DNA of 64,000 nucleotides from CAVXZE01 sp964615365 (GTDB lineage: Bacteria > Myxococcota_A > UBA9160 > UBA6930), in contig CAZTOU010000013.1 of the NCBI GenBank assembly GCA_964615365.1, positions 53,693-117,692 of the forward strand, in the 5' to 3' direction. The notes beneath the pieces were generated by a model, which worked only from the letters and a program-made list of their open reading frames with translations, did no database searches and was not told the origin of the DNA. Below, piece after piece: positions 42,281-50,001 of this stretch. How positions within the stretch are numbered: position 1 is the stretch's first letter; each line of letters opens with the position of its first letter. A program made the position numbers and the translations under genes.

Positions 42281-43671
42281 GCGGAGCCTCCGGTCGGGAG
42301 AGCGATCGAAACGCTGCCCTCCTTACGGATCTCTACCAGCTGACCATGCTCCAGGCCTACTGGCGCGAGGAGTTCGAAGATCGCGCCGCGTTCAGCCTCT
42401 TCTTCCGACGTCTCCCGCGAACTCGGAACTACCTGATCGCCTGCGGACTCGATGACGCCCTTCGCTATCTCGAGGAGCTGCGCTTCACCGAGGAGGCCCT
42501 CGACTACCTTCGGGGAATCGGTCATTTCGAGAGCGGGTTCCTCGGTTGGCTCGCGGATCTCCGCTTCACGGGAGACGTCTACGCCATACCGGAAGGAATG
42601 CCGGTCTTTCCGGGCGAACCGCTGCTCGAGGTGGAGGCGCCGATCGCTGAGGCCCAGCTCGTCGAGACCTTCCTGGTCAATCAGCTCCACCTCCAGACGC
42701 TCCTCGCCTCGAAGGCCGCGCGGGTCGTCACCGCGGCGCGCGGTCGGAAGGTGGTGGACTTCGCGATGCGAAGGATGCATGGGACGGATGCGGCGCTGAA
42801 GGGAGCGCGGTCCTTCTACATCGCGGGAGTCGACGCGACCAGCAACGTCCTCGCGGGCCGGCTCTACGGCATCCCCGTGAGCGGAACCATGGCGCACAGC
42901 TACGTGCAGGCCCACGAGGAAGAGCTCGAGAGCTTTGGCGCGTTTGCAGATCTCTATCCGGAGACGATTCTTCTCGTCGACACCTACGATTCGCTCGAAG
43001 GCGTTCGCAAGGTGGTCCGACTCGCGGAAGAGCTGGGTTCCGATTTCGCGGTCCGCGGAGTTCGCCTCGACTCCGGCGATCTCGGTGCGCTGGCGCCACA
43101 GGTGCGCGAGATCCTGGATGCATCGGGCCTCGAAGCGGTGGAGATCTTCGCCAGCGGGCTGCTCGACGAGCACCGCATTGCACGCCTGGTCGAGCAGGAG
43201 GTCCCGATCACCGGATTCGGCGTCGGCACCCGGATGGGCGTCTCCTACGACTCCCCTGCCATGGATCTGGTCTACAAGCTGACGGAGTACGCCGGGCGGG
43301 GGAGGCGGAAGCTCTCGCCGGACAAGGCCACTCTCCCGGGGCGCAAGCAGGTGTATCGCATCGAATCGTCGGGTGCGGCGGAGCGGGACGTGCTCGCCGG
43401 GTGGGGCGAGTCACTCCCCGGTCGCCCGCTCCTCCGCCCCGTCATGAGAGGGGGCAAACGCATCGCGTCCGCTTCGGAGACACTCGAGGAGATCCGCGCT
43501 CGAGCCGCAGAGGAGATCGCAAAGCTTCCCGAGCGGCTCCGCGGCCTCGAGGCCGCCGACCCTCCTTACCCGGTCGAGGTGAGCCAGGCCCTCCTCGCCG
43601 AAGCGGAGCGCCTGCGCGCGCACATCGAGGGCCCCCCGCAGAGTAGCGAGGGTGAGAGCCGTGATCTGTAG
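42277..43671 (+). CDS. pncB: Nicotinate phosphoribosyltransferase
   Basis: A 464-residue enzyme that makes nicotinate mononucleotide from nicotinate, PRPP and ATP. Typical features: LLTDLYQLTMLQAYW at the start, then FAMRRMHGTDAAL, GIPVSGTMAHSYVQAH with the conserved catalytic region, LVDTYDSLEG, RLDSGDLGAL, IFASGLLDEH and GVGTRMGVSYD. Starts with GTG 42277 overlapping the pncA stop by four bases, so nicotinamide is salvaged through successive products of one operon. Length is normal for the PncB type. The sulfatase gene begins two bases after its stop, but a functional link is not obvious. Confidence 0.95.
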   Translation: MSGASGRESDRNAALLTDLYQLTMLQAYWREEFEDRAAFSLFFRRLPRTRNYLIACGLDDALRYLEELRFTEEALDYLRGIGHFESGFLGWLADLRFTGDVYAIPEGMPVFPGEPLLEVEAPIAEAQLVETFLVNQLHLQTLLASKAARVVTAARGRKVVDFAMRRMHGTDAALKGARSFYIAGVDATSNVLAGRLYGIPVSGTMAHSYVQAHEEELESFGAFADLYPETILLVDTYDSLEGVRKVVRLAEELGSDFAVRGVRLDSGDLGALAPQVREILDASGLEAVEIFASGLLDEHRIARLVEQEVPITGFGVGTRMGVSYDSPAMDLVYKLTEYAGRGRRKLSPDKATLPGRKQVYRIESSGAAERDVLAGWGESLPGRPLLRPVMRGGKRIASASETLEEIRARAAEEIAKLPERLRGLEAADPPYPVEVSQALLAEAERLRAHIEGPPQSSEGESRDL

Positions 43672-43673
43672 CT

Positions 43674-45152
43674 ATGTCGAGTAGCTGGGTCTTTTGTGGA
43701 TCTCCGGGCTGCCGGCGCTCGGGCGCCCGGATCCGAGCGCTGGCCGGAGGCCTCGCCGCAGCGATCCAGGTCGTCGCGGCGAGCCCCGTCTCCGCCGGCG
43801 ACGCCTCGCACCCCAACATCGTCTACGTCCTCGCCGACGATGCCGGCCTCGCCGACTTCGGCGCGTTCGGAGGCCGGCGGATCCAGACGCCTGGCATCGA
43901 TCGACTGGCGGCCGAGGGGATGCGCTTCGATCGCCACTACGCGGGCAGTACCGTCTGCGCACCCTCGAGGAGCGTGCTGATGACGGGGCAGCACTCGGGG
44001 CACACGCGCATCCGCGGAAACGCGTGGGAGTCGCTTCGCGACGAGGACCTGACCGTCGCCGAGGTGTTGCGAGCGCAGGGGTACGCGACGGCGCTGATCG
44101 GCAAGTGGGGGCTGGGCGGTCACGAATCGCCGGGCGCGCCGGATCGCCAGGGCTTCGACTACTTCTTCGGTTATCTCGATCAGGTGAGGGCCCACCGGTA
44201 CTACCCCGAGTTCCTCTGGCGCAACCGCGAGAAGGTCGAGTACCCGGGCAACCCCGAGGAGCGCACCCACTACAGCCACGACGAGATGACGCGCGAGGCC
44301 CTCGCGTTCATCGAACGCAATCAGGATCGTCCCTTCTTCCTCTACCTGGCGTACACGATCCCGCACGCCGAGCTCGACGTACCCGCCGACTCGATGGCGC
44401 CCTACCAGGGCGGCTTCGACCCGGAAACCCCCTTCACCTGGTGGCGCCATCCGCTGGACTGGAGCGCCTACCACTATCGGTCTCAGCCGACTCCCAAGGC
44501 GGCCTACGCGGGCATGATCTCGCGCCTCGATCGCGACGTCGGGCGCATCTTGGACCGGCTCGGGTCGCTCGGGCTGGACCAGCGCACCATCGTGATGTTC
44601 GCCAGCGACAACGGCCGCGCGACCGAGGGCGGCTCGGCCGCCGCCTTCTTCCGCGGAGACCTTCCACTCCGCGGCATCAAGCGCGATCTCTACGAAGGCG
44701 GTATTCGCGCTCCCTTCGTGGTGCACTGGCCGGGGAAGGTGGAGCCCGGCTCGGTGACGGATCACCTCTCCGCCTTCCAGGACCTCCTGCCGACCCTCGC
44801 GGAGCTCACCGGCGCGCCGCTCCCCGATGCCATCGACGGCGTCAGCTTCGCACCGACGCTGCTCGGCGAGCCGGAGCGGCAGGTCTCCCACGAGCACCTC
44901 TACTGGGAGTGGGAGGGCGAGCTGGGGAGGTTCGGCACCGCCCAGGCGATTCGCATGGGGCGCTGGAAGCTCCTGCGCAAGAAGCGCTGGCTCCGCTCCC
45001 CGACCGTCGAGCTCTACGATCTCGGGGCCGATCCGCGCGAGGAGCGCGACCTCGCCGCCGATCAGCCCGAGATCGTGGCAGAGCTGCTCGCGCGCATGGA
45101 CCGCGAGCACGTGGCGAGCGCCGAGTTCCCGCTCGCGATCTACGACGAGTGA
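43674..45152 (+). CDS. Arylsulfatase-family sulfatase
   Basis: A 492-residue type I sulfatase. The formylglycine-forming motif is CAPSRSVLMTG with Cys95, preceded by metal residues in NIVYVLADDAGLADFG. Later motifs are GKWGLGG and SDNGRATEGGSAAAF. A hydrophobic segment (residues 22-42: RALAGGLAAAIQVVAASPVSA-like) is a probable signal peptide, so it acts in the periplasm or outside. The formylglycine-generating enzyme is not in the window. It follows pncB by two bases with a weak ribosome site. Substrate unknown; PEP-CTERM-rich bacteria often carry such sulfatases. Confidence 0.93.
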   Translation: MSSSWVFCGSPGCRRSGARIRALAGGLAAAIQVVAASPVSAGDASHPNIVYVLADDAGLADFGAFGGRRIQTPGIDRLAAEGMRFDRHYAGSTVCAPSRSVLMTGQHSGHTRIRGNAWESLRDEDLTVAEVLRAQGYATALIGKWGLGGHESPGAPDRQGFDYFFGYLDQVRAHRYYPEFLWRNREKVEYPGNPEERTHYSHDEMTREALAFIERNQDRPFFLYLAYTIPHAELDVPADSMAPYQGGFDPETPFTWWRHPLDWSAYHYRSQPTPKAAYAGMISRLDRDVGRILDRLGSLGLDQRTIVMFASDNGRATEGGSAAAFFRGDLPLRGIKRDLYEGGIRAPFVVHWPGKVEPGSVTDHLSAFQDLLPTLAELTGAPLPDAIDGVSFAPTLLGEPERQVSHEHLYWEWEGELGRFGTAQAIRMGRWKLLRKKRWLRSPTVELYDLGADPREERDLAADQPEIVAELLARMDREHVASAEFPLAIYDE

Positions 45153-45274
45153 ACTCGCGGGGGTGGATGCGGCAATCGGGGTAGGATCATCGGCGGGTCT
45201 CTTCGGCGGACTCGACGCCGCCGCCTTTTCCAGTCATTCTGCAGCGGGAGTGAGCTGAAGAGGAAGAACGGGGG

Positions 45275-45634
45275 ATGACACGCGCGATCGTAGTGGGCTC
45301 GGGGATGGCAGGCCTGACGGCCGCCGCATATCTCGCCAGGGACGGCTGCCAGGTCGACGTCTACGAGCAGGCTGACCACATCGGCGGCGTCACGGCGACG
45401 ATCGGCAAGGACGGGTATTCCTGGGATCTGGGTCCGATGGCCCTGGAGGGATTCGGGCCGGGCGAGCCCGCTGCGATTCTCCTCGAGGAGCTCGGCTGCT
45501 ACGACCGGATCCATCCGATTCGCGGCGACCGGGGACTCTGGTTCATCGGGAGCCAGTCCGAGACCGGGCCGGGGGTGTGGACCCAGATCATCAGCTCGCG
45601 GAACGTATTCCGAACGCTGCAGAGGGAGTTCTAG
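45275..45634 (+). pseudogene. Truncated FAD-dependent oxidoreductase (N-terminal part only)
   Basis: A 119-codon frame encodes only the FAD-binding start of a phytoene desaturase-like protein: AIVVGSGMAGLTAAAYLARDG, then DVYEQADHIGGVTATI and WDLGPMALEGFG. Relatives in this window are 440-573 residues, so at least three quarters are missing. The frame ends in TAG overlapping the GTG start of the CoA-transferase gene (TAGTG at 45632-45636). The last residues (SSRNVFRTLQREF) look unrelated to the family, as if a deletion fused the fragment to upstream DNA of the next gene. It could be expressed but cannot be a normal enzyme. Confidence 0.75.
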
Positions 45635-46869
45635 TGACGAGAGCCGTTGACGCGGAAAAGGAGAAAGAAGGACCGCTGGAAGGGATTCGGGTGCTGGAGT
45701 GCGCGGTCTTCCACGCCGGACCGGGCGGCAGCGCCATCCTCGGCGATCTGGGGGCGGAGATCATCAAGATCGAGATTCCCGAGGGCGACCCGGAGCGGCA
45801 TTGGACGAATGCGGGGGGGATCGACTTCTCGCTTCCCAATGGCGACAGCGCGATGTTCGAGGGATCGAACCGGAACAAACGCGGCATCTGTATCGACCTG
45901 AAGACGGAGCAAGGCCGCGCCATCTTCGATCGGCTGGCGAGGCGAGCAGACGTCTTCGTCACCAACCTGCGAAAGAGCAGCAAGGTCCGGCTCGGCTTCG
46001 ACTATCCGACACTGGCCCGATTGAATCCGAAGATCATCCACGCCAGTGTCTCCGGGTACGGGACCGAGGGCCCGATGAGCGATCTCGGCGCCTTCGACCC
46101 CCTGGGACAGGCACGATCGGGGATGATGTTCGTGACCGGGACCCCGGAGCCGAAGATGCTCCACATCGGGCTGCTGGATCAGGCCACGGCCATCGCCCTG
46201 AGTCATGCCATCCTGACCGCTCTCTTCGTCCGCGAGCGCAGGGGCATCGGTCAGGAGGTTCACGTGTCTCTCTACAGCACCGCTCTCTGGATCCAGTACG
46301 CCAATCTTCTGCTGTGCAACCTCCTCTCCGTGGATCCCAGCGTCACCACCACTCGCCCCCAGCACTCGCCCCTGCGCAACGTGTTCTATTGCGGGGACGG
46401 GGGGTGGATCCTGGGAACGCACCATCCCGAGGAGAAGTACTGGTCGAGCTTCTGCGAGGCCACTGGCAAGGCCGACCTCTTGAACGACCCCCGCTTCACC
46501 GATGATCTCGGCAGACCCACCAACTTCGGCGAGCTGATCGAGATCTTCGACAAAGTCTTTGCCACCCGGTCGCGCGACGAATGGATGGAGATCTTTCGGA
46601 AGCGCGGTCTCATGTTCTCCTCCGTTCAGCACATCCGCGAGGTGGCGACCGATCCCCAGGCCCTGGAGAACGACTACGTGGTGCCCTTCGACCACCCGAC
46701 GCAAGGGCGGGTGAATCTCCCGGGCTATCCGGTGCATTTCAGTGCCTGCCGCTCCGGTACCCGAAGCGCCGCTCCTACCCTCGGACAACACACCGATGAG
46801 ATCCTTCACGAGATCGGCTATGGAGGCTCGGAGATCGATGCGCTCCGGCGAGCGGGGGTGGTCCGGTGA
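45634..46869 (+). CDS. CaiB/BaiF-type (family III) CoA-transferase
   Basis: A 411-residue class III CoA-transferase, which moves CoA between carboxylic acids. The family pattern is clear: GIRVLECAVFHAGPGGSAILGDLGAEIIKIE, SMFEGSNRNKRGICIDLK-like (seen as FEGSNRNKRGICIDL), ASVSGYGTEGPMSDLGAFDP and GQEVHVSLYST. The usual catalytic Asp of the family lies in the region after GYG (GAFDPLGQARSG). GTG 45634 overlaps the preceding truncated frame and has a GAG-type ribosome site. It may activate or recycle an acyl-CoA for one of the CoA-dependent pathways in this window. Substrate unknown. Confidence 0.92.
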   Translation: MTRAVDAEKEKEGPLEGIRVLECAVFHAGPGGSAILGDLGAEIIKIEIPEGDPERHWTNAGGIDFSLPNGDSAMFEGSNRNKRGICIDLKTEQGRAIFDRLARRADVFVTNLRKSSKVRLGFDYPTLARLNPKIIHASVSGYGTEGPMSDLGAFDPLGQARSGMMFVTGTPEPKMLHIGLLDQATAIALSHAILTALFVRERRGIGQEVHVSLYSTALWIQYANLLLCNLLSVDPSVTTTRPQHSPLRNVFYCGDGGWILGTHHPEEKYWSSFCEATGKADLLNDPRFTDDLGRPTNFGELIEIFDKVFATRSRDEWMEIFRKRGLMFSSVQHIREVATDPQALENDYVVPFDHPTQGRVNLPGYPVHFSACRSGTRSAAPTLGQHTDEILHEIGYGGSEIDALRRAGVVR

Positions 46870-46884
46870 TCTTCGCCGCCCGAG

Positions 46885-47724
46885 CTAGAGGGTCACGCCG
46901 AAGAGGCCCTTGAGGGCGAATCCGCTCAGGATCGAGAGGCCGAAGAAGGTGCCGAGGACTCCGATCTCTCCGTCTGGGAACCAGCGGAGGTCACGCGGGG
47001 GATAGTCGAGCCGGGCGCTTTGGACGCGCGACTCCGCGGGCAGGCCCGGCTCCCCCGGATAGAGCAGTCCTTCGAGCCCCTTGGTTCGGAGCACGGGGAC
47101 CTTGCGCGGGGGACCGCCTACCGCGATGCGCTTCTCGACCACCTCGTCGCCGATGTGAATGGCCACCGCGTGGTCCCCCGGCCGCTCCGCGCGCAGTCGC
47201 CAGGCGATTTCTCCCTCGCTGGTGCGGACGGGAGGCGCGTCCAGCGAGAGCCCCTCCGGGACCTCGAGGCGGACCGTCTCGGCCAGGCCCGTCGCGGTAT
47301 CGGGCACGCCCGGCTGGCGCCCATCCGTCTCGACGATCAGCAGGTTCACGGAGCCCACCGGCAGGGGATCGAAGGCGTAGTGGGCCTCGAGCTGGAAGAG
47401 GATCGTCATCATCGGGACGATCATCACCAGCATGGGGAGGATGTTGTGACCGAGGTAGAGCGCGTTCTTGAGCAGGATCCTGGCAGTCGCGCCGAGTACG
47501 ACGGCGATGTCGTCCTTGAAGAGGCGGATCTCCAGCAGGTGGACCTTGATCGCATTCTTGGCGCGCTGGATGCCCCCCTGATTGCTGACGAACTTGTAGA
47601 CGAGGAGGGCGACGATGCCGCCCCCCACCGACCAGAAGAGCAGATCGAACCAGGCGTGCTCTTCGCCGAAAGGCGCGAGCAGGGGGTCGAAGAGAGCGGT
47701 GGTGATGGCGTTGAAGCGGTTCAT
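46885..47724 (-). CDS. Membrane protein with Oxa1/YidC/EMC3-like core
   Basis: A 279-residue membrane protein. The first half has a hydrophobic helix (residues ~25-45), a positively charged amphipathic stretch (VSNQGGIQRAKNAIKVHLLE, 47-66), and a further helix pair (LPMLVMIVPMMTILFQLEAHYA). This order, with its short cytosolic coiled-coil-like segment, resembles the DUF106/EMC3/YidC insertase superfamily. The second half is a periplasmic beta-domain, then a C-terminal hydrophobic helix (GVLGTFFGLSILSGFALKGLF). It is the last gene of a five-gene minus-strand operon with phosphatase-fold proteins. The insertase-like role is inference from pattern only. Confidence 0.72.
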   Translation of the reverse strand: MNRFNAITTALFDPLLAPFGEEHAWFDLLFWSVGGGIVALLVYKFVSNQGGIQRAKNAIKVHLLEIRLFKDDIAVVLGATARILLKNALYLGHNILPMLVMIVPMMTILFQLEAHYAFDPLPVGSVNLLIVETDGRQPGVPDTATGLAETVRLEVPEGLSLDAPPVRTSEGEIAWRLRAERPGDHAVAIHIGDEVVEKRIAVGGPPRKVPVLRTKGLEGLLYPGEPGLPAESRVQSARLDYPPRDLRWFPDGEIGVLGTFFGLSILSGFALKGLFGVTL

Positions 47725-47754
47725 GGGACTCCGGGAAGCCGCTCGTTCGAATGC

Positions 47755-47949
47755 CTATGAGATGTAGCCGAGACCCTGGAGCTTCTTCTTGATGTCCTCG
47801 TCGTTCTCGGCGTCTTCGAAGTTCTGCAGCTCGCGCTCGACGACGTGGGAGACGAACTCCTCCACCGTCGCGTAGCCGGCGATGTCCGCCACCTTCTTGG
47901 CGCGCTCGTACACGTCCTTGTCGAGCTTGATCTTGGGACCACCAAACAT
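47755..47949 (-). CDS. Small ribbon-helix-helix-like protein
   Basis: A 64-residue protein: PKIKLDKDVYERAKKVADIAGYATVEEFVSHVVERELQ resembles the beta-strand/helix/helix of ribbon-helix-helix (CopG-type) DNA-binding proteins (only key parts are given: KLDKDVYERAKK and TVEEFVSHVVEREL). The end, DIKKKLQGLGYIS, has an LxGLGY tail. It could regulate the operon it sits in, or be a structural partner of the phosphatase-fold proteins. ATG 47949 has GGAGGAG six bases upstream. It lies 20 bases after the phosphatase gene at 47970 in transcription order. Confidence 0.78.
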   Translation of the reverse strand: MFGGPKIKLDKDVYERAKKVADIAGYATVEEFVSHVVERELQNFEDAENDEDIKKKLQGLGYIS

Positions 47950-47969
47950 TCTGGTCTCCTCCGACGGCG

Positions 47970-50000
47970 TCAGTTCGCGAAAATCGACCGGCCCACCATC
48001 CCCTCGGCGAGGGGCAGACCGTAATGATTCAGGAGCGTCGCCGTCACATCCGTGAGGTCGAATCCCGACCCTTCGAGCTTCCGATTCACCAGCAGAATAC
48101 CGGGCACCACCTCAGGCGCCATGAGGTGGCTTCCGGACCAGCGGGAGGTGTTGTCCTCCAGCACCGCCTCTGTGATTCCCCCCAGCGTGGATGCGTCGGA
48201 CCCGCCATAGTGAAGGTTGTAGCCGACGATTCCGTCGGGTCCTTCGGCCACCCGCTCTCCGGAATAGACCTCCCGAGCCAGGTCGACGCGCAGCACCACC
48301 TGGGCGCCATTCTTCGGGTCGCGCAGCGCCACCAGCTTCTCTGAGATCTCCTCGAGCAGAGTGTCAGCCTCGTCCGGCTGCACGATGCCCTGACCCTCGC
48401 GGCCGGCCAGATTCAGGTAGAGGCTGTTGAAGCCGAGGCCGTAGGCACGGGTGCGGCTCCAGTCCACGTCGCCCTCGGAGACGATTTGACCGGTCTTCTT
48501 CCCCTCCGTGAGCACGAGGTAGCCGGCATCGCGCAGCCATGCGTTCAGGTGGACCATTCTCGTGTAGGGCGCATGTCCGTGGTCGCTCATCACGATCAGC
48601 AGCGTGTCATCGGGGAGGCGCTCGCGGACATTCCCCAGGACCTGGTCGGCCCGCTCGTAGTAGTGCTCGATGTCACCGGCGTGCTTTCGCGCCGCCTCCT
48701 CCTCCCACGCGGGGTGACGGGGCGCATCGGGATCCCTCGGATCGCCGTGCCGCCACAGCATGTGGCACTGGAGATCGACGTCCGAGTTGTAGAAGAAGGT
48801 GGTTGCTCCCGGCTTGAAGCGGGAGAGAGCCAGATCCAGAAGCTGATCCGAGTCCTCCTCCTGGAAGAGCTCCACCTGCTTGACGAAGTCGTCGTCGTCG
48901 AAGAGCTCGTCCTTGAGCGCGTTGGTCTCTTCGGGCATGCCCACGGTGTAGAAGTTCCCGAGCTCATCAAAGAGGATCTCGATGAAGCTGTCGGGCGTGG
49001 TGATGGGCTGGGCCGGATCCCCCGGTGCCAGATTCACCGGAGAGGCGTAGAGCTGGAAGTCGGGGCGTGCCTCCTTCAGGTAGAAGCGCACGTTTCCCGC
49101 AAACCGCATCAGGCCCCAGGGCAGCGCCTCGAAGGAGACCTCTACCCAGTCGCTCCACTCCCCCTGGCGCAGGAGCAGGTCGTTGCCATCGATCTTGAGC
49201 CACGCGACGTCTTCCTCGGGATCGACGTGCACGGTCAGGCCGGTCATCAGGAAGTCGGTGGGTCCGGGGATCTCTCCGGGCGGGAGGTGGAAGACGTCGG
49301 GCGGGCCCTTGAGGCTGGTGCGGACCGTATCCGGCACCGAGTCGAAGTCGGTGTCCTCCACCGTCACCATCTGGTAGTCGGCCTTGAGGTTCTTCTTCGC
49401 CGGGGGCGGCTTGCTGCTGTACCAGCTATAGGTGCCGTACTCGCCGCGCAGGTCGACGGTGCCCATTCCGGAGAGCGTCCTCGCCTCGGAGGGCGTCGGC
49501 GGGTAGTTTCCGGGGATCCGGTACACCTCGACCTCGACGCCGGCCTCGTGGAGCACGTCCCAGAAGGCAGTGCCGCTACGATTATTGACGAGCGCGTCGC
49601 CCCCCAGCGGGATCGTGTAGCCGAACGCCTCGATGCTCGGCGGAGGCTCGCCGCTCGTCGGCCTGGTCGCCGAGGAGAGCGGCTTGTAGGTCTTGGGATC
49701 CCGGTGGATGAAGTCGAACATTCCGTGTCCGCCCGGGTTGCGCCCGGTGATGAAGTTCGACCAGGCCACCGGGCTCTGCGGAGGGATGCTGGTTCCCAGT
49801 GGCTGGAAGGTTCCCTCCTCGGCCAGGCGGGAGAAGTGGGGCATGCGCCCCTCGTCCATCAGGCGCTGCAGGATGATCGGATCCACGCCGTCGATGCCCA
49901 GCACGAAGATCCCGGGCGGGGAGGGATCCGAGCCGGAGGTGGCGGCAGCCAAGCCGAGCAGCGCGCAGAGCAGGAGGGCGAGAGCCGGGCTGCGGCGCAT
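47970..50000 (-). CDS. Exported alkaline-phosphatase-superfamily protein (phosphodiesterase/nucleotide pyrophosphatase fold)
   Basis: A 676-residue protein of the type I phosphodiesterase/alkaline phosphatase superfamily. Signal peptide RRSPALALLLCALLGLAAATSG (residues 2-23). Metal and catalytic motifs: FVLGIDGVDPIIL, then the nucleophile region PPQSPVAWSNFITGRNPG, FFYNSDVDLQCHMLW, and IVMSDHGHAPYTRMVHLN. Such enzymes cleave phosphate or sulfate esters, or transfer phosphoryl groups, in the periplasm. It overlaps the regulatory context of its paralogue upstream: start ATG 50000 is one base after that gene's TGA. The two paralogues and a third sulfatase-fold protein form one operon. Substrate unknown. 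Confidence 0.9.
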   Translation of the reverse strand: MRRSPALALLLCALLGLAAATSGSDPSPPGIFVLGIDGVDPIILQRLMDEGRMPHFSRLAEEGTFQPLGTSIPPQSPVAWSNFITGRNPGGHGMFDFIHRDPKTYKPLSSATRPTSGEPPPSIEAFGYTIPLGGDALVNNRSGTAFWDVLHEAGVEVEVYRIPGNYPPTPSEARTLSGMGTVDLRGEYGTYSWYSSKPPPAKKNLKADYQMVTVEDTDFDSVPDTVRTSLKGPPDVFHLPPGEIPGPTDFLMTGLTVHVDPEEDVAWLKIDGNDLLLRQGEWSDWVEVSFEALPWGLMRFAGNVRFYLKEARPDFQLYASPVNLAPGDPAQPITTPDSFIEILFDELGNFYTVGMPEETNALKDELFDDDDFVKQVELFQEEDSDQLLDLALSRFKPGATTFFYNSDVDLQCHMLWRHGDPRDPDAPRHPAWEEEAARKHAGDIEHYYERADQVLGNVRERLPDDTLLIVMSDHGHAPYTRMVHLNAWLRDAGYLVLTEGKKTGQIVSEGDVDWSRTRAYGLGFNSLYLNLAGREGQGIVQPDEADTLLEEISEKLVALRDPKNGAQVVLRVDLAREVYSGERVAEGPDGIVGYNLHYGGSDASTLGGITEAVLEDNTSRWSGSHLMAPEVVPGILLVNRKLEGSGFDLTDVTATLLNHYGLPLAEGMVGRSIFAN

Positions 50001-50001
50001 C

